From NCBI GenBank assembly GCA_038244815.1, contig JBBRTB010000005.1, positions 1 through 64,000 of the forward strand: a stretch of DNA of 64,000 nt. Direction: 5' to 3'. This DNA is from DASVHS01 sp038244815 (GTDB lineage: Bacteria > Acidobacteriota > Thermoanaerobaculia > Gp7-AA8). Positions within the stretch are counted from its first letter, which is position 1, and the number at the start of each line of letters is the position of its first letter. Of this stretch, positions 49,510 to 58,532 are shown in pieces. The notes under the pieces are model-generated. The model was not told the DNA's origin. It saw nothing but the letters and a program-made list of their open reading frames with translations, and ran no database searches. A program made the position numbers and the translations under genes.

Positions 49510-50644
49510 GCGAGTTTTCGGCCGCGGCTTTGCGGTGCGGAAAGTCGATCACGCGCGCGGCCAGCAGGCGTTTGAATGCCCTCAGCGCTTCCAGCTCCGG
49601 CATGGGCATGATGCGCAGGATGTCGCGGATGGTCAGCCGCCCGTCGACACGCGAGAGCAGGAACCCTTCCGCCGGCTCGATGTTGAGCCGGGACATGGCA
49701 TCAGGGCCGATCGTGACGACCGGTACGTCATCTTTCGTGAAATTGTGTTCGTACACGGAGGCGGCGAATGCGCGGGTCACCTCGAGGAGCTGCTCGACGA
49801 TGTCCTTGCGGCCAGGATTGGCGGTGGCCAGTCCCTGCAGCATCTCCATCGCTTCGGTCCAGCGGCCCGCCTGAGCCGCCGCTCGGGCGTCGTCCATCTT
49901 GCGCGCCAGCCGCTTTTCGCGATCGACGTGCGCGGTGATGTCGGTCGGCTGAATGAGCCGGTAGGAAAGCAGCTCGGAGATGGCCCGGAAGATCTTGAAG
50001 CGGCTGAAGGGCAGCTTCTCCGTGAGGTTGGCCACGTTGACGCTGCCGTCGATCCGGGCGAGCACGTGCCGGGCCACCAGCGCGTCTTCCCACTTCTCCT
50101 GGGTGGGAAACGATTCGTCTTTCGACTCGAAACAACTGTTTGGGTGGATATAGGCGTTCATGCGGCTCCAGACGTCCGCGCGCCGCAGCCCTTCCCACAC
50201 CACGTGAATGGGATCGATGTTGATGACCAGCGATGACGTGGACGCGGTCTTGCTCGGCTCGAAGGTGAAAGAGCCTTCCGTCCACAGGAACATCTCGCAG
50301 ACGTCTTCGATGGTCTTCTCCGTCAGTGTGGAGAGAGCCTGCTCTCGGGTGATCTTGTTCTCCCGGACCAGCACGGCCGCGGCGGCGGCTCCCGTTTCGG
50401 CCTGCACGCGAAACGCCGCCTCGATGTCCTCTTCGCTGGCGAAGCCGTGATAGAGCAGGTAATTCCGCCAGCGTTCCCGTTTGTCGTTCGTCGACGAGAA
50501 CACGATGCGGCCGTCGCTAAGGACGACGCGGATCTCTTTGCCACGCTCATCGGTGAACTGAAACAGCCCGGTTCTCTGCGCGGTGCGGCCCCATTGGATG
50601 AGGTCCGCCACGGACATGGTCGAGAATTTTCCGGCGACGCTCAC
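49487..50644 (-). CDS. PATAN (DUF4388) domain protein
   Basis: 385 residues from GTG 50644, chosen because the PATAN domain begins there (VAGKFSTMSVADLIQWGRTAQRTGLFQF); ATG 50617 would cut the first strand. The PATAN domain covers about 1-100, with RVVLSDGRIVFSSTNDKRERWRNYLLYHGFASEEDIEAAF. A second helical/winged region (LVRENKITREQALSTLTEKTIEDVCEMFLWTEGSFTFEPS) follows, as in the PATAN-FHA protein at 17992-19191. The C-terminal half is helical with RLNIEPAEGFLLSRVDGRLTIRDI. Likely a signalling adaptor; no enzymatic motif. Divergent from the glutamate dehydrogenase gene. Confidence 0.8.
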   Translation of the reverse strand: MSVAGKFSTMSVADLIQWGRTAQRTGLFQFTDERGKEIRVVLSDGRIVFSSTNDKRERWRNYLLYHGFASEEDIEAAFRVQAETGAAAAAVLVRENKITREQALSTLTEKTIEDVCEMFLWTEGSFTFEPSKTASTSSLVINIDPIHVVWEGLRRADVWSRMNAYIHPNSCFESKDESFPTQEKWEDALVARHVLARIDGSVNVANLTEKLPFSRFKIFRAISELLSYRLIQPTDITAHVDREKRLARKMDDARAAAQAGRWTEAMEMLQGLATANPGRKDIVEQLLEVTRAFAASVYEHNFTKDDVPVVTIGPDAMSRLNIEPAEGFLLSRVDGRLTIRDILRIMPMPELEALRAFKRLLAARVIDFPHRKAAAENSPIPAPTR

Positions 50645-50778
50645 GAAATGGCTTCGTAGTGTAACGCAGGGCCGCAACTTCCCTCAGGCCTATGCCCATG
50701 TCGGGCTGATCAATGCCGCCCCTCACCATCGGGCTGCTGAAGGCGGCCCGGGACGGTCGCGTGGCTCCCTGGCTTTGA

Positions 50779-50806
50779 TTGGCCTGGGGTCACTCGCTTG
50801 TATGAT
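50779..50806 (+). promoter_or_regulatory. Candidate promoter of the NAD-glutamate dehydrogenase gene
   Basis: TTGGCC (50779-50784), a 16-base spacer and TATGAT (50801-50806) lie 57 bases before the ATG at 50863. A TTGATT at 50775 is an alternative -35 with a 20-base spacer. The leader then carries AGGAGAAGG just before the start codon. Confidence 0.45.
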
Positions 50807-50862
50807 ATGTGCCCCGCGGCGCCGCGAAAGAACGGTGCTACCAGTCCTCGCAGGAGAAGGCA

Positions 50863-53800
50863 ATGACCGTCACCGCTGAAGAACGCAAGACCGATCTGGT
50901 CGACCGGCTGGCCGCCGAAGCGCGCAGCCGTGTCCCGACCCGTCTTGCCGAGAGCGCCGAGAATTTCGTCCGTCGTTATTTCGCGCTCGTTGCACCAGAC
51001 GACGTCATCTACACGTCGACCGATACGCTGCTCGGCAGCGCGCTGTCCCTGTGGGAGTTCGGTGCCGAGCGGAAGCCCGGTCAGCCCAAGGTCCGGCTCT
51101 TCAATCCGACCATGGAAACCAACGGCTGGTCGCTCGAGCACACCGTGCTGGAAGTGGTCAACGACGACATGCCGTTCCTCGTCGACTCCGTCACGGCCGA
51201 GATCACGCGCCGCGAGCGCAAGATTCACTTTCTGCTGCATCCGATTCTGCACGTGGTGCGCGACCACAACGGCAAGCGCGTGGAGATCACCGATACCCTG
51301 GGTGCGCCCTCCGACGCCCTGGTCGAGTCGTACATGCACATCGAGATCGATCAGGAGACCGAGGCCGCCGAGCTCGAGGCCATTCGCGGGTCGATCGAGA
51401 CCATCCTCAGCCAGATCCGGCTGGCCGTGACGGACTGGCGGGAGATGCGCGCGCGGCTGGCCGCGGACACGGCCGAGCTGGACACGGTTCCCCTGCCCAT
51501 GCCTGCCGAGGAGATCACCGAGGCGCGGGCGTTCCTGCGCTGGCTCGACGACGGGAACTTCATCTTTCTCGGGTATCGCCGCTACGGGTTCGAGACTCAC
51601 GACGGAGAGGACTTCCTGCCCCCGGTTCCCGGGACCGGCCTGGGCATTCTGCGGGAGATCCGCAGGGAGTCGAAGACGCGCGGGGAGGAGCCGCTCAGCA
51701 AAGAGTTCAGCGAATACGCGCGCAAGAAAGATCTGCTGATCATCACCAAGGCGAACAGCCGCAGTCTCATTCACCGCTCGGTGCCTATGGACCGGATCGG
51801 CATCAAGCGGTACGACCGGGAAGGCAATCTCGTCGCCGAGGACCGTTTTCTCGGGCTCTTCACGTCGGCGGCGTACAGCCGCAGCGTGCGTGACATCCCC
51901 ATGCTTCGTCTCAAGGCCAAGCGCGTCATCGAGAGAATCGGACTCGATCCCCACAGCCACAACGGCAAAGCCCTGGCCGACATCCTGGAGACATTTCCGC
52001 GCGATGAGTTTCTTCAGGTCACCGACAACGATCTCTTCGACATCGCCCGCGGGATTCTGCTGCTGCAGGAGCGCCAGCGCGTGGCGCTGTTCACGCGCAA
52101 GGACGTGTTCGAGCGATTCGTGTCGTGCTTTGTCTACGTTCCGCATGACCGTTACACGCCCGACTTCAAGGAACGCGCGCGGGCGATCCTGGAGGAGGCC
52201 TTCGAGGGCCACGACACACAGATTTTCGACTACGTCGGCAACTCCGCGCTCGCTCGCGGACTGTTCATCGTCCGCACCACCCCCGGTCACATTCCCCAGC
52301 CCGACATCCGGCGGGTGGAAGCGTACCTGGCGGAAGCGGCCAGAACGTGGAGCGACCGGTTGCTCGATGCTCTCGTGCACTCGAAAGGGGAAGAAGCGGG
52401 GATCGAGCTGCACAGGCGTTACAAGAAGGCCTTCCCGATGGCGTACGCGGAGCGTTTCTCGGCGGCGGCGGCGCTCTATGACGTCGGTCACGTCGAGGAT
52501 GTCCTCAGCACCGGCAGGCTCTACGTCGATCTCTACCGGCACCGCACGGACCAGCGGCAGTTTCACGTCAAGCTCATTCACTCCGGGCTGCCCGTGCCGT
52601 TGTCCGAGATCATGCCCCGCCTCGAGAACATGGGCGTGAAGGTGCAGTCGGAAGTGCCGTACGAAGTGATGCCGCTGGGGGCCGCCTTTCCGGTGCGCAT
52701 CCGCGACTTCAGCCTTTCCGCGGAAGGCATGCAGGACGACCTCAGCGCGGTCAAGGCGAAGTTCGAAGAGACGTTCATTCATGCCTGGCACCACGAGGTG
52801 GAGAACGACGGATTCAATCGCCTCGTGCTGGCGGCCGAGCTGGAATGGCATGAGATCGTCGTTCTGCGCGCCTATTACAAGTATCTGCGACAGATCGGGA
52901 TCACGCTCAGCGAGGCCTACGTGGAGCAGACGATCGCGAACAACCCGCTGGTGGCCCGGCTGCTGATGCAACTGTTCACGACGCATTTCGATCCCGCCCT
53001 GGGAGCGCCATCGCCGCGCGAAGCGGATCCCTCCTCGCCGTTGATGACGGGCAGACACCTGGCCGCGAAGGCGCTGCGCGCGCAGATCGATGACGCTCTG
53101 GAGAGCGTCGTCAATCCCGATGAGGACCGCATCCTGCGCATGTACGTCAACCTCGTCGAGGCTACGTTGCGCACCAACTACTTCCAGCGCGACGGGAACG
53201 GACTGCGCAAGCCGTATCTCTCGTTCAAGCTGGACTCGCATGCCATCCGCAACCTGCCGCTGCCCAGGCCGATGTTCGAGATCTTCGTCTACTCACCGAC
53301 GATGGAGGGTGTGCACCTGCGCGCCGGCAGAGTGGCGCGCGGCGGCATCCGCTGGTCCGACCGCCGCGAGGACTTCCGCACCGAGATCCTCGGCCTGATG
53401 AAGGCCCAGAACGTCAAGAACGTGGTCATCGTGCCCATGGGCTCGAAGGGCGGCTTCGTGGTGAAGAACCCGTCGGCGGACCGCGAGACCTTCATGAAGG
53501 AAGGCATCGAGTCGTACAAGACCCTGCTGCGGGGGATGCTCGACCTCACCGACAACCTGCGCGGTGACGAGGTGGTGGCGGCGCGTGAGGTGGTGCGCCG
53601 CGATGCCGATGACACGTATCTCGTCGTCGCCGCCGACAAGGGCACGGCCACCTTCTCGGACATCGCCAACGGCATCTCCGCCGAGTACGGTTTCTGGCTC
53701 GGCGACGCCTTCGCGTCCGGCGGCTCCGCCGGTTACGACCACAAGAAGATGGGCATCACCGCGCGTGGGGCCTGGGAAGCGGTCAAGCGCCACTTCCGGG

Positions 53801-55728
53801 AGCTGGGCGTCGACACGCAGCAGCAGGACTTCACCTGCGTCGGCGTCGGCGACATGTCCGGCGATGTGTTCGGCAACGCCATGATGTTGTCCACGCACAT
53901 CCGCCTGCTGGCGGCGTTCAACCATTCCCACATCTTCGTCGACCCCAACCCCGATCCGGCCCGGAGCTTTGCCGAGCGCCAACGGCTGTTCGAGGAACGG
54001 CTGAACTGGAACGGCTATGACACGACGCTGCTGTCGAAAGGCGGCGCCGTCTACCAGCGCACCGCCAAGATGCTGCACATCTCCGAGGAAGTGCAGCGGC
54101 TGTTCGAGCTGCCGGGGAAAAATGTCACGCCCGCCGATCTGATGAAGGCCACCCTGCACGCCAAGGCCGATCTGCTCTGGCTGGGCGGGATTGGAACTTA
54201 CGTCAAGGCCAGCTACGAGGATCAGGCCGCGGCCCGGGATCGTACGAACGATCCGCTGCGGGTGAACGCCAACGAGTTGCGCGTGCGCGTGGTCGGCGAA
54301 GGAGCGAATCTCGGATTCACGCAGAAAGCGCGCATCGAGTTCGCGCTCGCCGGTGGAAAGATCAACACCGACGCCATCGACAACTCGGCCGGCGTCGACA
54401 CCTCGGACCATGAGGTCAACATCAAGATTCTCCTCTACGACGCCATTTCCAGAGCAGAGCTGTCCGGAATCGAGGAGCGCAACAAGGTGCTCTCCGGAAT
54501 GACCGAGGAGGTGGCCGCTCTCGTTCTGCGCGACAACTACGAGCAGACCCAGGCCATCTCGATCACACACGCCCTCGGTGAGTCGACGCTCGACGAGCAG
54601 GCCCGCTTCATGCGCGCGCTCGAACGCGCCGGGCGCCTGGACCGCACCATCGAGTATCTGCCGGACGACGACACCATTGTCGAACGGCATGCCGCCAGTC
54701 TGGGGTTGACCCGTCCAGAGATCGCCGTGCTGCTGGCGTACAGCAAGATCGTGCTCTACCAGGATCTCCTCGCCTCCGACCTTCCGGACGCGCCGCTGCT
54801 CGTGCAGGACTTGCTCGTCTATTTCCCACACGAGCTGCGCAAGAGCTTCCCGGCCGCCGTGGGACGCCATCGCCTGCGCCGCGAGATCATCGCCACCTAC
54901 ATCACGAACAACATGCTCAACCGCCTGCGGCCGACATTCGTGTGGCAGGCCACCGAAGAAACGGGCAAGCCCGCCGGCGACGTGGCCCGCGCCTTCACGA
55001 TCATCCGCGAGTCGTTCGATCTCAAGACCATCTGGGCCGACATCGAATCGCTCGACAACAAACTGCCGTCCGCAGTGCAGACGGAGATGATGATCTCAGT
55101 GGGCCTTCTCCTGGAGCGGGCCATCCGCTGGCTCCTCCGCAGCGGATATGAGACGCTGGCCATCACCGACTACGTCGCCGAGTTCCGTCCTCGCATCACC
55201 ACGCTCGAAGAACGTCTCAGCGAGACCCTGCCGCAGGCGGCGCTCACCGCGGTGCAGGCGCGCGGGGCCGCGCTGATCGAATCCGGGATTCCGGAGCGTC
55301 TGGCCAACCGCATCGCCGCGCTGGATGTCATGAGCTCGGCGATGGACATCGTGCGCATCGCCCGCAGTGATGCCATGCCGATCGAAGAAGTGGCCCGGGT
55401 GTATTTCTGCGTGGGTGCGCGCTTTGGGCTGGACCGCCTGCGCCACGCCGGGGGAACGATCACCGCGGACACCCCCTGGCAGAAAGCAGCCGTATCGTCG
55501 GTGGTCGACGATCTCTTCAACTACCAGAGCGCGATCGCGTCGCGCGTCATCCTGGAATCGAACGGCGCGCGCGGCACAACGGAATCGGTCGATGAGTGGC
55601 TGTCACAGCGCGCACGTGTCGTCGAGCGCGTCGATCAGACGATGAACGACCTGCGCACTACGCCGGTCGTCGACCTGGCCATGCTTACGGTCGCGTCTCG
55701 CCAACTGCGTCTGCTCGTCGAGAGCTGA
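50863..55728 (+). CDS. gdhB: NAD-specific glutamate dehydrogenase, large (about 180 kDa) type
   Basis: 1621 residues from ATG 50863 with AGGAGAAGG upstream. It converts glutamate to 2-oxoglutarate using NAD. This giant GDH family (bacterial GdhB/GDH2-like) has a long N-terminal ACT-like regulatory part (about 1-700: DDMPFLVDSVTAEITRRERKIHFLLHPILHV, then FLRWLDDGNFIFLGYR). The catalytic core (about 760-1250) contains VARGGIRWSDRREDFRTEILGLMKAQNVKNVVIVPMGSKGGFVVK, DKGTATFSDIAN and GVGDMSGDVFGNAMM...VDPNPDPA. The C-terminal helical domain is about 300 residues. Length is normal for the family. Monocistronic, between divergent and convergent neighbours. Confidence 0.95.
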   Translation: MTVTAEERKTDLVDRLAAEARSRVPTRLAESAENFVRRYFALVAPDDVIYTSTDTLLGSALSLWEFGAERKPGQPKVRLFNPTMETNGWSLEHTVLEVVNDDMPFLVDSVTAEITRRERKIHFLLHPILHVVRDHNGKRVEITDTLGAPSDALVESYMHIEIDQETEAAELEAIRGSIETILSQIRLAVTDWREMRARLAADTAELDTVPLPMPAEEITEARAFLRWLDDGNFIFLGYRRYGFETHDGEDFLPPVPGTGLGILREIRRESKTRGEEPLSKEFSEYARKKDLLIITKANSRSLIHRSVPMDRIGIKRYDREGNLVAEDRFLGLFTSAAYSRSVRDIPMLRLKAKRVIERIGLDPHSHNGKALADILETFPRDEFLQVTDNDLFDIARGILLLQERQRVALFTRKDVFERFVSCFVYVPHDRYTPDFKERARAILEEAFEGHDTQIFDYVGNSALARGLFIVRTTPGHIPQPDIRRVEAYLAEAARTWSDRLLDALVHSKGEEAGIELHRRYKKAFPMAYAERFSAAAALYDVGHVEDVLSTGRLYVDLYRHRTDQRQFHVKLIHSGLPVPLSEIMPRLENMGVKVQSEVPYEVMPLGAAFPVRIRDFSLSAEGMQDDLSAVKAKFEETFIHAWHHEVENDGFNRLVLAAELEWHEIVVLRAYYKYLRQIGITLSEAYVEQTIANNPLVARLLMQLFTTHFDPALGAPSPREADPSSPLMTGRHLAAKALRAQIDDALESVVNPDEDRILRMYVNLVEATLRTNYFQRDGNGLRKPYLSFKLDSHAIRNLPLPRPMFEIFVYSPTMEGVHLRAGRVARGGIRWSDRREDFRTEILGLMKAQNVKNVVIVPMGSKGGFVVKNPSADRETFMKEGIESYKTLLRGMLDLTDNLRGDEVVAAREVVRRDADDTYLVVAADKGTATFSDIANGISAEYGFWLGDAFASGGSAGYDHKKMGITARGAWEAVKRHFRELGVDTQQQDFTCVGVGDMSGDVFGNAMMLSTHIRLLAAFNHSHIFVDPNPDPARSFAERQRLFEERLNWNGYDTTLLSKGGAVYQRTAKMLHISEEVQRLFELPGKNVTPADLMKATLHAKADLLWLGGIGTYVKASYEDQAAARDRTNDPLRVNANELRVRVVGEGANLGFTQKARIEFALAGGKINTDAIDNSAGVDTSDHEVNIKILLYDAISRAELSGIEERNKVLSGMTEEVAALVLRDNYEQTQAISITHALGESTLDEQARFMRALERAGRLDRTIEYLPDDDTIVERHAASLGLTRPEIAVLLAYSKIVLYQDLLASDLPDAPLLVQDLLVYFPHELRKSFPAAVGRHRLRREIIATYITNNMLNRLRPTFVWQATEETGKPAGDVARAFTIIRESFDLKTIWADIESLDNKLPSAVQTEMMISVGLLLERAIRWLLRSGYETLAITDYVAEFRPRITTLEERLSETLPQAALTAVQARGAALIESGIPERLANRIAALDVMSSAMDIVRIARSDAMPIEEVARVYFCVGARFGLDRLRHAGGTITADTPWQKAAVSSVVDDLFNYQSAIASRVILESNGARGTTESVDEWLSQRARVVERVDQTMNDLRTTPVVDLAMLTVASRQLRLLVES

Positions 55729-55730
55729 GT

Positions 55731-55841
55731 TGCCGGGTCGCTGGGTTGCGTCGCTGGGTCGCTGGGTTACCGGTTACCGGCTACCGGCTACCGGTTACCA
55801 GATACCCGCTAACCGCTAACCGCTAACCGCTAACCAACCGC
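55731..55841. repeat. Octad/heptad inverted-repeat island, families C and D
   Basis: GGGTCGCT units (about 55735-55766) run into GTTACCGGCTACCGG units (55766-55800) and then CGCTAACC units (about 55807-55835). The first and last parts are complementary in style but use different units. The island fills the whole gap between the GDH stop and the convergent kinase stop. Confidence 0.8.
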
Positions 55842-57688
55842 TACTGCAATGCATCGAGCAGGACGCGCGCGAATGCTTCCGCCGGCGTGTCGCCGAAGCG
55901 GTACTCCTCGGCGGGCATCTCGTAGCGGAAGATCACTCGTCCGTTCTTCGAGATGGTCGCCTCTGCCGAACGGCGCTTCTTTCCGCGCCCGAGATGGTCG
56001 ATGACGCCGTGGAAGTCGATGGCGGTGCCGGCGTCGCCGGCGATGGTCAGTGCAGAGACCGACTTCAGCCGGTCGGTGAGCTCCTTCAGCATCTCGGCGT
56101 TGTTCGCACGCACGCTGATCTTCTTCACTCCCTGCAGATGCTGTTTGAGATCCGACAGCAGCCGGTCGTTCTGATCCGAGTCGCCGCCTTCGACGAACGC
56201 CTTCACCGCCAGCGTCGGAGAGGCGGCGGCCGGTTCGGGTTCTTCCGGCTTCGGCTGTTCCGTCAAGGCCGGTTTCCTGTGAACCGGTGGCGCAGCGGTT
56301 TGCGTCTGCGCGATGGCCTGAGTGGTGGTCTGGGTCGTTGCCGGCGGTTGTGACGCAGCCGGTACGGCGCTCGATGTCGCCGGCGCGGTCGAGACCACAT
56401 CGACGTTGGCGTGCGCTTTTTCGGGTGCAGGCTGGTGAGCCCGCGCCACGCTCTTCGGCGGATTCGAAGGGACCGATTGCGGCGTGCGCAGAATCACGAC
56501 GGCGATGGCGATCGCGGCAACGATCACGATGCCGACGACGATGACGATTGCGGCGAGGCTGCTGGATTCTGTTCGCCCGATCGGAATCTGTTCAGCCGGC
56601 ATGGCGCCCGGCAGCGGCGTTCGAACCGTTGGGCCGGCATCGTCCACGCCCGTGCGGACCGTGGATCGCTGCAGGGTATCGAGCGACTGCGGCACCGGCG
56701 TCATGTTCAGCGTCGGCTGCGAGGAAAGATCGGGGAGGGTCTGTTCCACCTGTTCCAGCGCCCGGGCGAACTCTTTCGCGCTCGAGTAGCGTTTGTTGCG
56801 GTCGCGCTCCAGCCCTCTGGCCAGAACCGCCTGCAGCTGGGTGCCGCCGGGCAGATCGGGGGGGAGATCCAGCGGTTTGAACTGCGTATCGCGTGAATGC
56901 ATCATCACGTATTCGTGCGGGGAAGTGGCTTCGAACGGAGGCCGGCCGGTGAGCATCTCGTAGAGGACCACGGCCATCGAGTAGAGATCGGCGCGTCCGT
57001 CGATGCGCTCGCCTTCGGCCAGGAATCCCAGGTGCTCCGGTGATGCGTAGCGCAGCTTGCCGACGAAGACGCCCGCGCGCGTGGCTGTGTCGGTCGAGTC
57101 CTCGACCTTGGCCACGCCCATGTCGATGATCTTCACGCGCTCGTCGCCGACCGGCTCGCGCGTGATCATGATGTTCTCCGGGCTGATGTCGCGGTGGACG
57201 ATGCCGGCGCGGTGAATTGCTTCCAGCCCGTGCAGGGCCTGAATGGTGAGCTGCACCGCGTAACGCGGCGGCAGCGTTCCGCGCGTGCGAAGGCGCTGGG
57301 CCAGGTTCTCGCCGTCGATGAACTCCCAGACCATGTAGTGCGACCCGTCGGGCAGCGCTGAGAAGTCATGCAGGGTGGCCACGTTCGGATGCTGGACCTT
57401 GGTGGCGGCGCGGGCCTCGCGAAGAAACCGCTCGTGCGCGTCCTGGCTCTCCGAGATCTGCGGGAGGATCACCTTGATCACTCTCGTGGCGCCGAGGAAG
57501 GTGTGCGTGACCTTGTAGACCTCGCCCATGCCACCGGTGCCGAGCCGCTCCACGATCTGGTACTTGCCGTCGACAGGCTGATCGGAGTACTGGCGAAGGA
57601 ACTCGGTGACCGGCTCGCCGCAATGCGGGCAGGCCTTGTAAGTCCGATCGATCTCGGCCTTACAGCGGATGCAATGGAATGCTGCCAT
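55841..57688 (-). CDS. Zinc-ribbon Ser/Thr protein kinase, membrane-anchored
   Basis: 615 residues from ATG 57688. An N-terminal zinc ribbon (C6, C9, C20, C23) precedes a PknB-like kinase domain (about 43-305). Key residues are the glycine loop GTGGMGEV (50-57), Lys 72 in RVIKVIL, HRDISPEN (D167, N172) and IIDMG (D189, in place of DFG). Activation-segment APE appears as SPE. After a Pro/Thr-rich linker there is one membrane helix (about 375-398), an Ala/Pro/Thr-rich spacer and a C-terminal extracytoplasmic domain of about 120 residues. Last gene of the amidase/actin operon; may phosphorylate cell-wall or cytoskeletal partners. Confidence 0.9.
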   Translation of the reverse strand: MAAFHCIRCKAEIDRTYKACPHCGEPVTEFLRQYSDQPVDGKYQIVERLGTGGMGEVYKVTHTFLGATRVIKVILPQISESQDAHERFLREARAATKVQHPNVATLHDFSALPDGSHYMVWEFIDGENLAQRLRTRGTLPPRYAVQLTIQALHGLEAIHRAGIVHRDISPENIMITREPVGDERVKIIDMGVAKVEDSTDTATRAGVFVGKLRYASPEHLGFLAEGERIDGRADLYSMAVVLYEMLTGRPPFEATSPHEYVMMHSRDTQFKPLDLPPDLPGGTQLQAVLARGLERDRNKRYSSAKEFARALEQVEQTLPDLSSQPTLNMTPVPQSLDTLQRSTVRTGVDDAGPTVRTPLPGAMPAEQIPIGRTESSSLAAIVIVVGIVIVAAIAIAVVILRTPQSVPSNPPKSVARAHQPAPEKAHANVDVVSTAPATSSAVPAASQPPATTQTTTQAIAQTQTAAPPVHRKPALTEQPKPEEPEPAAASPTLAVKAFVEGGDSDQNDRLLSDLKQHLQGVKKISVRANNAEMLKELTDRLKSVSALTIAGDAGTAIDFHGVIDHLGRGKKRRSAEATISKNGRVIFRYEMPAEEYRFGDTPAEAFARVLLDALQ

Positions 57689-58532
57689 TGGACCGCACAT
57701 GATACAGCGCGCTCTTTGGTGGTGCGGCGGCGATGAATCGTGTCACGGTGTCGTAATAGCGCGCCCCTTCCGTGTTCGCGATCTCGCAATGTCCCGAGGT
57801 CTCGCTGACGAGCATTTCCTTCTTCACGCGCAATTGCTCGTAGAGTGAGAGACCGAGCCTGAACGGGATGACCTGATCGGGTTTCCCGTGCATGACCAGC
57901 ACCGGCACGCCGGCCTCGTTGAGCCAGCGCACCGTGGTGAGAGCGCGCGGCGCCGTCCAACCCACCGGCACCGGTGCGTATATGGCGTTACCGAGCTCGC
58001 GCAGCGACGGGAAGGAGTTCTCGATGATCACGCAGCGGGCCCCTCGTGTCCTGGCGACGTAAGCCGCATACGGGCCGCCCAGCGATTCGCCGTAAAGCGA
58101 AAGATCGGAGGAGAGCCGCTGGGCATAGTCGTAAGCGGCCAGCGCATCGATGAACAACGCGTTTTCCTCGGGCGCTCCCTCACTCTTCCCGTATCCACGC
58201 CAGTCGAAGAGCAGGAGCGACACGCCGCGCGCGGCGAGATTCGATGCCATCGGGCCGCGTTCGCCGATGTTGCCGCCGTTGCCGTGATAGTAAACGAGGA
58301 GCGGTGCATTCGCGGTGCGGGCCCGGAACAGCCAGGCGTCGAGCCGCACGCCGTCGGGCGTGGTGATCCACTGCTCGTCCGGCTGGATCGGAAACCTCGA
58401 TGTGTCCCAGTCGCCTTGCGGATAGCGCAACGGGAAAAACATCGAAGACCGCCGAACGGACCGTGCGAAGAAATAGAGCGCCAGCGCTGCGACCACCACA
58501 CCGGACGTGGCGATCGCCAGAAGACGGATCAC
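57660..58532 (-). CDS. Alpha/beta hydrolase, membrane-anchored
   Basis: 290 residues. An N-terminal hydrophobic segment (about 3-22) anchors or exports it. The body matches the BEM46/YfhR-like family: YYHGNGGNIGERG (oxyanion), LLFDWRGYGKSEG, nucleophile in LYGESLGGPYAAYVA, acid in VMHGKPDQVIPF and His in TSGHCEIAN. It is probably an esterase or thioesterase at the inner membrane. It overlaps the upstream actin-like gene by 4 bases and the downstream kinase gene by 29, within a tight operon. Confidence 0.85.
   Translation of the reverse strand: MIRLLAIATSGVVVAALALYFFARSVRRSSMFFPLRYPQGDWDTSRFPIQPDEQWITTPDGVRLDAWLFRARTANAPLLVYYHGNGGNIGERGPMASNLAARGVSLLLFDWRGYGKSEGAPEENALFIDALAAYDYAQRLSSDLSLYGESLGGPYAAYVARTRGARCVIIENSFPSLRELGNAIYAPVPVGWTAPRALTTVRWLNEAGVPVLVMHGKPDQVIPFRLGLSLYEQLRVKKEMLVSETSGHCEIANTEGARYYDTVTRFIAAAPPKSALYHVRSNGSIPLHPL

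Noticed and set aside
50710..54870. 843- and 525-codon open frames opposite the glutamate dehydrogenase gene
   Set aside because: They mirror the coding strand of a clearly identified enzyme and have shadow-type composition.
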